Positions 42,317-52,296 of a DNA stretch of 64,000 bases are shown piece after piece. Made by a program: the position numbers and the translations under genes. The DNA comes from Comamonadaceae bacterium. GTDB taxonomy: Bacteria > Pseudomonadota > Gammaproteobacteria > Burkholderiales > Burkholderiaceae_C. The stretch is taken from NCBI GenBank assembly GCA_003599455.1, contig QZKF01000037.1, forward strand, positions 1 through 64,000. The letters run 5' to 3'. Below the pieces are notes generated by a model. The model saw nothing but the letters and a program-made list of their open reading frames with translations. It was not told where the DNA came from and searched no databases. Numbering within the stretch: position 1 is the stretch's first letter; every line of letters starts with the position of its first letter.

Positions 42317-43102
42317 TCAGGCAGGGTTGGGAATGTCGATGAACACGTGCTCGAGCCCCAGCTGCGCGGCCACATGGGCGCCCACGGCTGGCGCGCCGTA
42401 GCGTTCGGAGGCGTGGTGCCCGCAAGCGATGTAGGCCACGCCGCATTCGCGCGCGTAGTGCGCCTGCGGCTCGGAGATTTCACCCGTGATGAACACGTCG
42501 GCACCGGCCGCGATGGCCGATTCGAAGTAGCCCTGCGCCCCACCGGTGCACAGGGCCACCTGCCGGATCGGACGGTCAGGCTCGGCCACCAGCGTGACCG
42601 CGCGGCCCAGCCGCCGGGCGATGTGGTCAGCCAGCGCCGATGCCGAATCGCAGTTGCGTTCGCCCATGAAGCCCAGCGCCTGCTCGCCGAAGCGGCCGCG
42701 CCCGTCGGGGTGGATCACCACGCCCAGGTGCCGCGCCAGCTGCGCGTTGTTGCCCAGTTCGGGGTGCGCGTCCAGCGGCAGGTGGTAGGCCAGCAGGTTG
42801 ATGTCGTGCGCCAGCAGCAGCGCCAGGCGCTGCTTCATCCAGCCGGTCACGCGCCCGTCCTGTCCGCGCCAGAACAGGCCGTGGTGCACCAGGATGGCGT
42901 CGGCCCCCTCGGCGATGGCCGCCTCGATCAGCGCGCGGCTCGCGGTCACGCCGCTGACGAGCTTGCGGATGCCGTCCCGTCCCTCGACCTGCAGACCATT
43001 GGGGCCGTAGTCCTTGAACTGCGCGGGCTGCAGCAGCTGGTCCAGCGACTCGGCGAGCATCGCGCGGGAAACGGCTGGGCGGTCGATGAGCGGGTCGGGC
43101 AT
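42317..43102 (-). CDS. NIF3-like dinuclear metal centre protein
   Basis: A 261-residue YbgI/NIF3-family protein with a probable dimetal site. Conserved metal ligands are in LVHHGLFWRG near residues 75-84, AYHLPLDAHPELGNN and CGHHASERYGAPAVG near the end, and FITGEISEPQAHYA. Some members (GTP cyclohydrolase I type 2 / FolE2 neighbours) have suggested roles, but the reaction is not established. The ATG at 43102 gives MPDPLIDRPAVSRAML. It lies 8 bases upstream of pdxA. Confidence 0.88.
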   Translation of the reverse strand: MPDPLIDRPAVSRAMLAESLDQLLQPAQFKDYGPNGLQVEGRDGIRKLVSGVTASRALIEAAIAEGADAILVHHGLFWRGQDGRVTGWMKQRLALLLAHDINLLAYHLPLDAHPELGNNAQLARHLGVVIHPDGRGRFGEQALGFMGERNCDSASALADHIARRLGRAVTLVAEPDRPIRQVALCTGGAQGYFESAIAAGADVFITGEISEPQAHYARECGVAYIACGHHASERYGAPAVGAHVAAQLGLEHVFIDIPNPA

Positions 43103-43281
43103 GGGGCGATCGGGTGAGGTGAAAGGCTCGGACAGGCCCCTCCATTCTGACACCCGGCCCCGCCAGCCCGCGGGCGCCAGGCTTGCACTTGAAGCCGCCG
43201 CCGACCCGCCCATATGCGGGACAATATCGACCGTGAGACGGACCCGTCCATTGCCGTCTCCCCCAACCCGCCCACATTCCC

Positions 43282-44430
43282 ATGAAACGTCTCTGGCTCC
43301 TGTTTGCCCAAACCGTCACCGTGCTGGTGGCCGCCCTGTTCGTGGTCGGCACCCTGCAACCCCAATGGCTGGGTCGCCAGGCGGCGGTGGTGCCGGTGTT
43401 CGAGGCGCCCTCGGGTGCCGCACCGGCCGTGGTCGAGGGCACGGGCAGTTTCCGGGCCGCCGCGCGCACCGCATCGGCCGCCGTGGTGAGCATCAACACC
43501 AGCAAGGCGCAGCTGACCAACCCGCAGAGCGCGGACCCCTGGTTCCGCTTCTTCTTCGGCGACCAGGCGCCTTCGCAGCAGCAAAGCGGCCTCGGCTCGG
43601 GCGTGATCGTGAGCCCGGCGGGCTATGTGCTGACCAACAACCACGTGATCGAGGAAGCCGACGAGATCGAGGTCATCCTCAACGATGGCCGCAAGAGCGC
43701 GGCGCAGGTCATCGGCACCGACCCCGAAACCGACCTGGCGATCCTGAAGATCAACCTGACCGACCTGCCCGTGATCACGCTGGGCAACTCGGACGCACTG
43801 GAAATCGGCGACCAGGTGCTGGCCATCGGCAACCCTTTCGGCGTCGGCCAGACCGTCACCAGCGGCATCGTGAGCGCGCTCGGCCGCACCCAGCTGGGCA
43901 TCAACACCTTCGAGAACTTCATCCAGACCGATGCCGCGATCAACCCGGGCAACTCCGGCGGCGCGCTGGTCGACGTGAAGGGCCAGCTGATGGGCATCAA
44001 CACCGCCATCTACTCGCGCTCGGGCGGCTCCATGGGCATCGGCTTCGCCATCCCCACGTCCACCGCGCGCAGCGTGATGGAAGCGATCGTGAAAGACGGC
44101 CAGGTCACGCGCGGCTGGATCGGCGTCGAGCCGCAAGACCTGAGCCCCGAGCTGGCCGAGAGTTTCGGCATGCAGCCGGGCACCGGGGTCATCATCAGCG
44201 GCGTGCTGCAGAACGGCCCCGCCGCGCAGGCCGGCATTCGCCCGGGCGACGTGATCACTGCGGTGGCGGGCCGCCAGGTGACGAATGTGGCGCAGTTGCT
44301 GTCTGCCGTGGCGGCACTGCCACCGGGCACGCCGGCGGCACTCGATGTGGTGCGCCGCGACGGCAAGACGAAGATCGACGTCACACCCGGACGGCGCAAC
44401 CTGCCGCGCCAGCAAGCCGCACCACGCTGA
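43282..44430 (+). CDS. Membrane-anchored HtrA-family serine protease with one PDZ domain
   Basis: A 382-residue S1C protease. A membrane anchor (about 8-28) leads into the trypsin-like domain with catalytic His121 (LTNNHVIEEADE), Asp151 (ETDLAILKI) and Ser225 (NPGNSGGALVDVKG). A single PDZ domain occupies about 270-370 (GVIISGVLQNGPAAQAGIRPGD). This is the DegS-like layout rather than the two-PDZ DegP layout. It handles envelope stress; a specific RseA-type substrate is not shown. It is divergent from the NIF3-like gene by 179 bases and converges with tatC. Confidence 0.93.
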   Translation: MKRLWLLFAQTVTVLVAALFVVGTLQPQWLGRQAAVVPVFEAPSGAAPAVVEGTGSFRAAARTASAAVVSINTSKAQLTNPQSADPWFRFFFGDQAPSQQQSGLGSGVIVSPAGYVLTNNHVIEEADEIEVILNDGRKSAAQVIGTDPETDLAILKINLTDLPVITLGNSDALEIGDQVLAIGNPFGVGQTVTSGIVSALGRTQLGINTFENFIQTDAAINPGNSGGALVDVKGQLMGINTAIYSRSGGSMGIGFAIPTSTARSVMEAIVKDGQVTRGWIGVEPQDLSPELAESFGMQPGTGVIISGVLQNGPAAQAGIRPGDVITAVAGRQVTNVAQLLSAVAALPPGTPAALDVVRRDGKTKIDVTPGRRNLPRQQAAPR

Positions 44431-44442
44431 GGCCGGGCCTCA
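44428..44442. other. Inverted repeat carrying both stop codons of convergent genes
   Basis: TGAGGC (44428-44433) and GCCTCA (44437-44442) form a 6-bp inverted repeat. The TGA of the protease gene and the TGA of tatC are the outer ends. There is no T-run. Confidence 0.3.
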
Positions 44443-45237
44443 GGAAGCGGCTTCTTCTTCCTTCGCCTCTTCCTCGGTCTTCGCGGTGGACCGGATGAAC
44501 CATTGCGAGCCCCAGATGCCGACTTCGTACAGCAGGCACATGGGCACAGCCAGCGCGAGCTGGGAAATCACATCGGGTGGCGTGACCACCGCCGCGATGA
44601 CGAAGGCCACCACGATGAAGTAGCCACGGAACTCCTTGAGCTTCTGCACCGTCACCATGTTCATCTTGACCAGCAGCACCACCACGATGGGCACCTGGAA
44701 GGCCAGGCCGAAGGCGAGGTAGAGCGACAGGATGGCCTCCACATAGGACGCGATGTCGGGTGTCGCCGCCACGCTGGCCGGCGTGAACTGCTGGATGAAG
44801 CCGAACATCTTGTCCAGCACGAAGAACTGCACGAAGGCGATGCCCACATAGGCCAGCAGGCTGCCGAGCACGATCAGCGGAATGGCAAAACGCTTCTCGT
44901 GGCTGTAGAGGCCTGGCGCCACGAAGGCCCACACCTGGTACATCCACCAGGGCAGCGACAGCAGCAGCGCGGCCATGGCCAGCACCTTGATGGGCACGAA
45001 GAAGGGCGAGAAGACACCCACCGCGATCAGCTTGGCATCGGGTGGCATGTGGGCCCGGATCGGCACCGCGATCAGGTCGATCAGGCCACTGGGCCCGGGC
45101 CAGAAGGCCAGCAAGGCCATGCAGATGGCCAGGCCGATGATGCCGTACAGGAGCCGGTCCCGCAGCTCCATCAGGTGCTGGACGAACGGCTGCTCGGAAC
45201 CGGCGAGCTCGTCGGTGGAATCTTTGGGGTCGGACAT
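44440..45237 (-). CDS. tatC: Twin-arginine translocase subunit TatC
   Basis: A 265-residue polytopic receptor of the Tat system with six helices. Conserved are PFVQHLMELRDRLLYGIIGL near residues 16-35, SPFFVPIKVLAMAALLLSLP and FAVPLIVLGSLLAYVG, plus FRGYFIVVAFVIAAVVTPPD. It recognises twin-arginine signal peptides, of which Rieske protein PetA in this window is a likely substrate. The ATG at 45237 shares one base with the tatB stop. Last of tatABC; converges with the HtrA-like gene. Confidence 0.96.
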   Translation of the reverse strand: MSDPKDSTDELAGSEQPFVQHLMELRDRLLYGIIGLAICMALLAFWPGPSGLIDLIAVPIRAHMPPDAKLIAVGVFSPFFVPIKVLAMAALLLSLPWWMYQVWAFVAPGLYSHEKRFAIPLIVLGSLLAYVGIAFVQFFVLDKMFGFIQQFTPASVAATPDIASYVEAILSLYLAFGLAFQVPIVVVLLVKMNMVTVQKLKEFRGYFIVVAFVIAAVVTPPDVISQLALAVPMCLLYEVGIWGSQWFIRSTAKTEEEAKEEEAAS

Positions 45238-45728
45238 CAACGGGGGGCGGAAGAGGAGCGGGGCCGGAAACGGGCCACGCGGGCCGCACCGGACTGGGTG
45301 CGGGTGCGCACGCCGGTGCGGGCCTTGAACCACTGGGGCATCGCCTTCTGCTTCAGGCGCCAGTTCTTCTTGGGGTGTTTGTAAACCGGGACGTCGAGCG
45401 AGCCCATCGGGGCGCTGGCGTCGTACGAGGTCGAGCTGCCGTCCAGCCCGGCGGTGGCGTCCGACCACGATTTCTCGAAATCGCTGGCACCGCTCTGCAC
45501 CGAGGACTCGACGTCGCGCGCCGCATCGGTCACCGTGTCCTTCATCTTCTTGAGCTCTTCGAGCTCCATGGAACGGCTGACCTCGGCCTTGACGTCCGAC
45601 ACGTAGCGCTGCGCCTTGCCCAGCAAGGCGCCAACGGTGCGGGCCACGCGGGGCAGTTTTTCGGGTCCGATGACGATCAACGCCACCGCCCCGATGAGGG
45701 CGAGCTTGGAAATGCCCAGATCAATCAT
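45237..45728 (-). CDS. tatB: Twin-arginine translocase subunit TatB
   Basis: A 163-residue single-span protein. [30 protein letters not shown] is the TatB signature: a short periplasmic end, a helix to about residue 20 and the Gly-Pro hinge before an amphipathic helix. The C-terminal half (about 80-163) is variable and basic. It partners TatC in signal recognition. It ends at the start of tatC; tatA lies 89 bases upstream. Confidence 0.95.
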   Translation of the reverse strand: MIDLGISKLALIGAVALIVIGPEKLPRVARTVGALLGKAQRYVSDVKAEVSRSMELEELKKMKDTVTDAARDVESSVQSGASDFEKSWSDATAGLDGSSTSYDASAPMGSLDVPVYKHPKKNWRLKQKAMPQWFKARTGVRTRTQSGAARVARFRPRSSSAPR

Positions 45729-45817
45729 GTGTCGGCCATCCTGCGGGCAGTGTCGGGTGGGTGGTCAACCCGGGAGAAGCCGCCGCGGAGCGGGTGCGCG
45801 CCCCGGGCAGCAGGGCA

Positions 45818-46060
45818 TCAGCTCTTCTGCTTGGCTTCGACGTCGATGGCGTTCTTGTCGGCGCGGGTTTCCTGCGTCACTTGACCGGCCGGTGTGGCTG
45901 CCGTGTCGGCGGGGTTCTGCCCACCTTCCTTGATGCCGTCCTTGAAGCCCTTGACCGCGCCGCCGAGGTCCGAGCCGATGTTCTTGAGCTTCTTCGTGCC
46001 GAACACCATCACCACGATCAGCAGCACGATCAGCCAGTGCCAGATGGAAAAGGAACCCAT
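45818..46060 (-). CDS. tatA: Twin-arginine translocase subunit TatA
   Basis: An 80-residue pore-forming Tat subunit. The membrane helix is [21 protein letters not shown] near residues 4-24, with the FGTKKL hinge; the amphipathic helix [18 protein letters not shown] follows, and a short acidic-basic tail ends QKS. It leads tatABC and follows the HIT gene on the same strand. Confidence 0.96.
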   Translation of the reverse strand: MGSFSIWHWLIVLLIVVMVFGTKKLKNIGSDLGGAVKGFKDGIKEGGQNPADTAATPAGQVTQETRADKNAIDVEAKQKS

Positions 46061-46182
46061 GAGTTTCTCCAGATAGGGAATGAAGCGACAGCCGCTATGG
46101 GTGGGATTCTAAGCCCGGGTAGGAGTTCAGCCCCCGGTCGCGCCGCAATACCAGCACCACCCGGCGGGGGGCGCGCCTGGCT

Positions 46183-46545
46183 TCAACCGCGCAGCCAGGG
46201 CCGGGGACCGCCCATCACATGCACATGCAGGTGGTGCACTTCCTGCCCGCCCTCGGCGCCGTTGTTGCACACGATGCGAAATCCGCCTTCGGGGTACGGA
46301 TTGCAGCCTTGCTCCCGGGCCAGCCGGGGCGCCAGCGTCATGATGCGCCCCATCAGCCGTTCGTGTTCGGGGCCGAGCTGGGCCATGGACGGGATGTGGG
46401 CCTTGGGCACCATGAGGAAATGCACCGGCGCCCAGGGGTGGATGTCGTGAAAGACGAAGATGTCCTCGTCCTCGTAGACCTTCTTCGAGGGAATCTGGCC
46501 GGCAATGATCTTGCAGAAGATGCAGTTGGGGTCGTGAGCGCTCAT
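46183..46545 (-). CDS. HIT family hydrolase (HinT-like)
   Basis: A 120-residue histidine-triad protein with the catalytic HVHVM in HHLHVHVMGG near residues 104-113. The zinc site CIFCKIIAGQIP near 8-19 is typical of HinT nucleoside phosphoramidases. WAPVHFLMVPKAHIPSM is conserved. It is in the run hisI-hisE-DUF4870-HIT-tatABC on the minus strand. Confidence 0.92.
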   Translation of the reverse strand: MSAHDPNCIFCKIIAGQIPSKKVYEDEDIFVFHDIHPWAPVHFLMVPKAHIPSMAQLGPEHERLMGRIMTLAPRLAREQGCNPYPEGGFRIVCNNGAEGGQEVHHLHVHVMGGPRPWLRG

Positions 46546-46557
46546 GGGAACAGGGTG

Positions 46558-46947
46558 TCAGTCGGGCATGGGCTGGCTGGCGTTCATGCGCACCATGCCC
46601 TTGACGATGCGGTAGAGGAACCAGATGGAGATGAGGCACCAGGCGATCCAGCCCGGCGCCACGAAGAGCAACCACAGCGGCAGGGTCACCAGGTAGAGCA
46701 CCGCAGCCCAGATCACGGTGCGGATGCGCCACGAGAAGTGGCTGGCCTGCCAGGTGCCCTCGGCGTCGCCCTTCTTCACCAGGTCGATGACCAGCGCCAC
46801 GATCAGCAGCACCGGACTGGCCTGGGCGCCGGGCAGCACCGCGGCCACAGCCACGATCAGGTGCAGGATGTAGCTGACCCAGCCCACGGTCTTGAGGGAC
46901 TGGGCCTTTTCGCTGTCCACGGGATTGACGTCGATGATGTCGCTCAT
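46558..46947 (-). CDS. DUF4870-like small membrane protein
   Basis: A 129-residue protein with a short polar N-terminus (MSDIIDVNPVDSEKAQSLKT) and about three membrane segments (24-40, 45-58, 75-108). The C-terminus returns to polar sequence. The pattern fits the DUF4870 family of small membrane proteins, with no known function. It is placed between hisE and the HIT gene, and the 12-base spacing to each suggests co-transcription. Confidence 0.7.
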   Translation of the reverse strand: MSDIIDVNPVDSEKAQSLKTVGWVSYILHLIVAVAAVLPGAQASPVLLIVALVIDLVKKGDAEGTWQASHFSWRIRTVIWAAVLYLVTLPLWLLFVAPGWIAWCLISIWFLYRIVKGMVRMNASQPMPD

Positions 46948-46959
46948 GAAAGGCTCCTT

Positions 46960-47340
46960 TCAGCCAGCATCCGGGCCAGCGGCAGCTTCGCGCTCCCGCA
47001 CCTTGCGCATCGCCTTTTCTTCCAGGCCACTGAGGCCCTCGCGGCGAACCAGCTCGGCCACCACGTCGGCCGGGCCCAGGTTGTAGTGGGCCAGCGCGAT
47101 CATGCAGTGGAACCAGAGGTCCGCTGTTTCGTTCACCAGCTTCTGCGGGTCGCCGCCATGGTCCAGGTCCTTGGCCGCCATCACGGCCTCGGTGGCTTCC
47201 TCGCCGATCTTCTTCAAGAAGCTGTCGGGACCCTTGTGCAGCAGGCGCGCGACGTAGCTCTGCTCCGGGTCGCCGCCGTTGGCCGGCTTGCGGCTTTCGA
47301 TCACGGCGGCCAGGCGCGCCAGGTCATCGGTGGTGGACAT
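46960..47340 (-). CDS. hisE: Phosphoribosyl-ATP diphosphatase HisE
   Basis: A 126-residue enzyme catalysing the second histidine step, PR-ATP to PR-AMP. The MazG-like metal motif is in [17 protein letters not shown] near residues 44-60, with [18 protein letters not shown] near 69-86. It stands alone rather than fused to HisI as in enterobacteria. It follows hisI by six bases. Confidence 0.95.
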   Translation of the reverse strand: MSTTDDLARLAAVIESRKPANGGDPEQSYVARLLHKGPDSFLKKIGEEATEAVMAAKDLDHGGDPQKLVNETADLWFHCMIALAHYNLGPADVVAELVRREGLSGLEEKAMRKVREREAAAGPDAG

Positions 47341-47346
47341 GTTCGT

Positions 47347-47736
47347 TTACTTGTAGATCGACTCGGGGTCTTTGAGCACCGGCTCGACCGCATGCCAGCG
47401 CTCGCTCTCGAGCCGCTGGAAGAAACAGCTGTGGCGGCCGGTGTGGCAGGCAATGCCGGGTTCGTGGCCCAGCTGCGTGACCTTGAGCAGCACCACGTCG
47501 TTGTCGCAGTCCATGCGGATGTCGTGCACGGTCTGCACATGGCCCGATTCTTCGCCCTTGAACCAGAGCCGCTCGCGCGAGCGGCTGAAATACACGGCAC
47601 GGCCCAGCTCGGCGGTCTTCTGCAGCGCCTCGCGGTTCATCCAGGCGAACATCAGCACGTCGCCCGTGGCGGCCTCCTGCGCGATCACAGGCACCAGGCC
47701 TTGCGCGTCCCACTTCACTTCGTCGAGCCAGTTCAT
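47347..47736 (-). CDS. hisI: Phosphoribosyl-AMP cyclohydrolase HisI
   Basis: A 129-residue zinc enzyme that opens PR-AMP. The signature [20 protein letters not shown] near residues 49-68 and the metal site [11 protein letters not shown] near 76-86 are present, along with [11 protein letters not shown] near 97-107. Immediately followed by hisE. Upstream, in the opposite orientation, a LapA-like gene separates it from hisF. Confidence 0.95.
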   Translation of the reverse strand: MNWLDEVKWDAQGLVPVIAQEAATGDVLMFAWMNREALQKTAELGRAVYFSRSRERLWFKGEESGHVQTVHDIRMDCDNDVVLLKVTQLGHEPGIACHTGRHSCFFQRLESERWHAVEPVLKDPESIYK

Positions 47737-47854
47737 GGCAGGAATCTACCATGGGCCCGCGCCCGGTTCACTTCCCTCGACGCAGGCCGTTAGCATGGTC
47801 CAGGTTCCGGACAGCAGGCCGCTGCCCGAGTCCGCTCACCGCCCAAGGAACCCC

Positions 47855-48349
47855 ATGAAAATCCGCACCCTGCTTCTGGTCCTCTTCATCCTGTTCATCG
47901 CGGGCTTCGTGGCCCTGAACTTCGAACAGATCCTGCAACCCACCGCGCTCAACTTCGGTTTCACCGAGGTGCTGGCGCCGCTGGGTCTGGTGTTGCTGGG
48001 CATGCTGGCCCTGGTGCTGGTGGTGTTTCTGGCCGCGCTGGTGTACTACCAGACCCTGCACCTGATGGAGGTGCGGCGTATCACCCGCGAGGCGACCGAG
48101 CAGCGCCACCTGGCCGACAAGGCCGAGGCCTCGCGCTTCACCGAGCTGCGCCAGTACCTGCAGACCGAGCAACTGGCCACGGTGGCCCGCGAACGGGAGC
48201 TGGCGGACAAGCTGCAGCTGAAGATGGACCAGATGCAGGCGGCGCTGACCCAGGTGATCGAGCAGACCGGCAACGGCCTGAACGCGAGCGTCGGTGAACT
48301 GGAAGACCGGCTGGAGCGGCAGTTCCAGCCGCGCAACGACCGCCTCTGA
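47855..48349 (+). CDS. LapA-domain membrane protein of unknown function
   Basis: A 164-residue protein with two N-terminal membrane helices (about 4-22 and 39-68: TLLLVLFILFIAGFVALNF and LGLVLLGMLALVLVVFLAAL). A long helical coiled-coil tail follows (EVRRITREATEQRHLADKAE to the end). This is the LapA-domain layout. It is encoded on the plus strand between hisI and hisF, both minus, so it interrupts the his cluster. The ATG at 47855 has AAGGA upstream. The stop lies in an inverted repeat shared with the hisF stop. Confidence 0.75.
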   Translation: MKIRTLLLVLFILFIAGFVALNFEQILQPTALNFGFTEVLAPLGLVLLGMLALVLVVFLAALVYYQTLHLMEVRRITREATEQRHLADKAEASRFTELRQYLQTEQLATVARERELADKLQLKMDQMQAALTQVIEQTGNGLNASVGELEDRLERQFQPRNDRL

Positions 48350-48358
48350 AGCGGTTTC

Positions 48359-48364
<6 letters not shown>
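48344..48364. other. Inverted repeat at the convergent ends of the LapA-like gene and hisF
   Basis: CTCTGA (48344-48349) and TCAGAG (48359-48364) form a 6-bp inverted repeat with a 9-base loop. Each arm carries the stop codon of one of the two convergent genes. No T-run flanks it. Confidence 0.3.
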
Positions 48365-49138
<774 letters not shown>

Positions 49139-49146
49139 GGGCGGCG

Positions 49147-49887
49147 TTATCCGTTCAGTTCGTCGGCCAGCTGCTGCGCGGCTTCGAAGTCGAGGTCGCC
49201 GCTGTAGATCGATCGACCGCAGATCACGCCTTCGACGCCCTCGTCTTCCACCGCGCACAGGGCGCGGATGTCTTCCAGGTTGGACAGGCCGCCCGAGGCG
49301 ATGACGGGGATCGACAGCGCTTGCGCCAGCTTGACGGTGGCCTCGATGTTGATGCCCGAGAGCATGCCGTCGCGGCCGATGTCGGTGTAGATGATGCCTT
49401 CGACGCCGTAGTCCTCGAACTTCTTGCCCAGGTCGACCACCTCGTGGCCGGTGAGCTTGCTCCAGCCGTCGGTGGCGACCTTGCCGTCCTTGGCGTCGAG
49501 GCCGACGATGATGTGGCCACCGAACGCAGTGCACGCGTCCTGCAGGAAACCGGGGTTCTTCACCGCGGCGGTGCCGATGATCACGTAGCGCAGGCCGGCG
49601 TCGAGGTAGCGCTCGATGGTGTCGAGGTCGCGGATGCCGCCGCCGAGCTGCACGTCCACCTCGGAGCCCACTTCCTTCAGGATGGCGCGGATCGCCTGCT
49701 CGTTCTTCGGTTTGCCGGCGAAGGCGCCGTTGAGGTCCACCAGGTGAACGCGGCGCGCGCCCTTGTTGACCCAGCTGCGGGCGATGGCCGCCGGGTCTTC
49801 CCCGAACACCGTGGATTGGTCCATGTCGCCCTGTTTGAGGCGAACGCACTGGCCGTCTTTCAGATCAATGGCAGGAATCAGCAGCAT
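49147..49887 (-). CDS. hisA: ProFAR isomerase HisA
   Basis: A 246-residue TIM-barrel isomerase (phosphoribosylformimino-AICAR isomerase). Catalytic Asp in [17 protein letters not shown] near residue 8, [17 protein letters not shown] near 79, [12 protein letters not shown] with the second Asp, and SGGLSNLED near 197. It overlaps no neighbour; hisH is 27 bases upstream. Confidence 0.96.
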   Translation of the reverse strand: MLLIPAIDLKDGQCVRLKQGDMDQSTVFGEDPAAIARSWVNKGARRVHLVDLNGAFAGKPKNEQAIRAILKEVGSEVDVQLGGGIRDLDTIERYLDAGLRYVIIGTAAVKNPGFLQDACTAFGGHIIVGLDAKDGKVATDGWSKLTGHEVVDLGKKFEDYGVEGIIYTDIGRDGMLSGINIEATVKLAQALSIPVIASGGLSNLEDIRALCAVEDEGVEGVICGRSIYSGDLDFEAAQQLADELNG

Positions 49888-49914
49888 GATGGTGTGAATG
49901 GAAGGCAGGTGGAC

Positions 49915-50577
49915 TCAGGGATTCCAGGACAGGAAGTTGCGGTAGAGCGCCAGCCCCTGATCGGCGCTCTTTTCCGGGTGAAACTGGGTGGCAAAAATAT
50001 TATCGCGAGCGATCGCCGCCGCAAAGCGGCCACCATAGTCGGCCTCGCCCACGCAGTGCGTGGGGTTCGCTGGCCGAGCATAGAAGCTGTGCACGAAATA
50101 GAAATAGGCGCCTTCCCCGATGCCGGCCCACAAGGGGTGCGCCGGGCCGCGGCCCAGGTCGTGAAACACCGGGTTCCAGCCCATCTGGGGCACCTTGAAG
50201 CGGCTGCCATCGGCCTGCAGCCGGCCTTCCAAGCGGAAACGCACCACCTCGCCGGGGATCAGGCCCAGGCCTTCGGTCGGGCCTTCCTCGCTGCGGTCGA
50301 GCAGCATTTGCATGCCCACGCAGACACCGAACAGGGGCTTGTTCGCGGCGGCGTGCAGCACGGCATTCAACAGACCGGAGGCGGCGAGTTCGCGCATGCA
50401 GTCGCCCATGTGGCCCTGCCCGGGCAACACCACGCGCTCGGCATCGAACACCTCCTGCGCGTTCGACGTGACGCGCACGTCCACATCTTCCACGCGAGCC
50501 ACGTGTTGCACCGCCTGCGACACCGAGCGCAGGTTCCCGCTGCCGTAGTCCACCACGGCGACTGTCTTGCGTTTCAT
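49915..50577 (-). CDS. hisH: Imidazole glycerol phosphate synthase, glutaminase subunit HisH
   Basis: A 220-residue class I glutamine amidotransferase. The catalytic Cys is in [17 protein letters not shown] near residue 85, and the His-Glu pair in [14 protein letters not shown] near 195-208. It starts [14 protein letters not shown]. It supplies ammonia to HisF through the barrel; the partner is encoded one gene further downstream. Confidence 0.96.
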   Translation of the reverse strand: MKRKTVAVVDYGSGNLRSVSQAVQHVARVEDVDVRVTSNAQEVFDAERVVLPGQGHMGDCMRELAASGLLNAVLHAAANKPLFGVCVGMQMLLDRSEEGPTEGLGLIPGEVVRFRLEGRLQADGSRFKVPQMGWNPVFHDLGRGPAHPLWAGIGEGAYFYFVHSFYARPANPTHCVGEADYGGRFAAAIARDNIFATQFHPEKSADQGLALYRNFLSWNP

Positions 50578-50590
50578 GGCCGGGAAGGGG

Positions 50591-51211
50591 TTACAGCGAA
50601 CCTTTGGTCGAGGGAATCACGTCGCCCATGCGCGGGTCGCGCTCCAGGGCCATGCGCAGGGCGCGGGCGAAGGCCTTGAACACCGTCTCGGCCTGGTGGT
50701 GGGCGTTCTCGCCGTGCAGGTTGTCGATGTGCAGGGTGACGCCGGCGTGGTTCACGAAGCCCTGGAAGAACTCGAAGGCGAGCTGGGTGTCGAAGCCGCC
50801 GACCATGCCGCTCTTGAACGGCACGCGCATGTGCAGGCCCGGACGGCCCGAGAAGTCGATGACGACGCGCGACAGCGCCTCGTCCAGCGGCACGTAGGCG
50901 TGGCCGTAGCGGCGGATGCCCTTCTTGTCGCCCACGGCCTGCGCAAACGCCTGGCCGAGCGTGATGCCCACGTCTTCCACCGTGTGGTGGCCGTCGATGT
51001 GCAGGTCGCCCTTGGCCTGGATGTCGAGGTCGATCAACCCGTGGCGGGCGATCTGGTCGAGCATGTGGTCGAAGAAACCGATGCCGGTGGACAGGCTGGC
51101 CGCGCCCGTGCCGTCCAGGTTCACGCGCACGCCGATCTGCGTTTCCGTGGTGTTGCGCTGCACGTGTGCCACGCGGTCGGACACGGAGGGGGCGGAAGGC
51201 GTCTGGGTCAT
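50591..51211 (-). CDS. hisB: Imidazoleglycerol-phosphate dehydratase HisB
   Basis: A 206-residue monofunctional dehydratase; the histidinol-phosphatase half of the enterobacterial HisB is absent. The manganese-binding histidines are in [13 protein letters not shown] near residues 46-58, [14 protein letters not shown] near 68-81 and [15 protein letters not shown] near 164-178. Its ATG overlaps the hisC stop by four bases, coupling the two. Confidence 0.96.
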   Translation of the reverse strand: MTQTPSAPSVSDRVAHVQRNTTETQIGVRVNLDGTGAASLSTGIGFFDHMLDQIARHGLIDLDIQAKGDLHIDGHHTVEDVGITLGQAFAQAVGDKKGIRRYGHAYVPLDEALSRVVIDFSGRPGLHMRVPFKSGMVGGFDTQLAFEFFQGFVNHAGVTLHIDNLHGENAHHQAETVFKAFARALRMALERDPRMGDVIPSTKGSL

Positions 51212-52296
51212 AGGGAAGTCTGGAGGGCGCGGATCAGCTGGGCGTTTTCCGACGGTGTTCCCACCGTCAGGCGCAGACAGTGGGTCAGCAGTGGGTGCAT
51301 TTTAGAAACATTCTTCACCAGAATGCCCTGCGCCTTGAGGCCATCGAAGCAGCGTTGTGCATCGGGCACACGCACCAGCACCATGTTGGCCTCGCTCGGG
51401 AAGGGCGTGACGCCCGGCAAACGGGCCAGTGCGTCGAGCAGCAGCGCGCGCTGTTCGCGGATCTGCTGCGCCTGCTGCGCGAACACCCCGGCGTGCTCCA
51501 GCGCGAACAGCGCGCACTCGGCGTTGAGCACGCTCACGTTGTACGGCGGGCGCAGCTTGTCGATTTCCTGCACCAGCGCCCGGGCACCCACCATGTAGCC
51601 GATGCGCACGCCGGCCAGGCCGAACTTGGAGAGCGTGCGCATGAGCAGCACGTGGGCGTTGGCCGCCGGGTGGGCGCGGATCTCGTCGAGCCAGCTGCGG
51701 CTGGAAAACGGCTGGTAGGCCTCGTCCATCACCACCAGTCCGCCAAAACCGGCGGCCTCGACGATCAGGCGGCGGATGGTGTCCGCGTTCCAGAGGTTGG
51801 CCGTGGGGTTGTTGGGGTAGGCGATGTAGGTGATGGCGGGCTGGTGCTCGCGCATCGCCGCCAGCATGGCGGGCTCGTCGAGTTCGAATTCGGCCGTGAG
51901 CGGCACGCCGACGAACTGCAGGCCCTGCAGCTGCGCGCTCATGGCGTACATCACGAAGCCGGGCAGCGGCGCCAGGATGGAAGCGCCGGGCCGGTCGCAG
52001 GCCAGGGCCAGCAGCGAGATGAGTTCGTCCGAGCCATTGCCCAGCATCAGGCTGCAGCCGGCGGGCAGGTCCACATAGCGCGACAGGGCGGCCTTGAGGT
52101 CGTCGATGCGCGGGCCGGGGTAGCGGTTCACGGCCACCGCGCCCAGCCGTGCGCCGAGCGCGGCCTGCAGCTCGGGGGGCAACGCGAACGGGTTCTCCAT
52201 CGCGTCGAGCTTGACCATGCCGGCGGCGTCCTGCACGGCGTAGGCGTGCATGGACTGCACGTCCTGGCGGATCACGTCCAGCGGGTTGCGGCTCAT
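51208..52296 (-). CDS. hisC: Histidinol-phosphate aminotransferase HisC
   Basis: A 362-residue PLP enzyme of fold type I. The Schiff-base lysine is in [16 protein letters not shown] near residues 221-236, with [13 protein letters not shown] near 83, [10 protein letters not shown] near 156 and [11 protein letters not shown] near 187. The ATG at 52296 overlaps the hisD stop by four bases (ATGA); the hisB start overlaps its stop. It transaminates imidazole acetol phosphate with glutamate. Confidence 0.95.
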   Translation of the reverse strand: MSRNPLDVIRQDVQSMHAYAVQDAAGMVKLDAMENPFALPPELQAALGARLGAVAVNRYPGPRIDDLKAALSRYVDLPAGCSLMLGNGSDELISLLALACDRPGASILAPLPGFVMYAMSAQLQGLQFVGVPLTAEFELDEPAMLAAMREHQPAITYIAYPNNPTANLWNADTIRRLIVEAAGFGGLVVMDEAYQPFSSRSWLDEIRAHPAANAHVLLMRTLSKFGLAGVRIGYMVGARALVQEIDKLRPPYNVSVLNAECALFALEHAGVFAQQAQQIREQRALLLDALARLPGVTPFPSEANMVLVRVPDAQRCFDGLKAQGILVKNVSKMHPLLTHCLRLTVGTPSENAQLIRALQTSL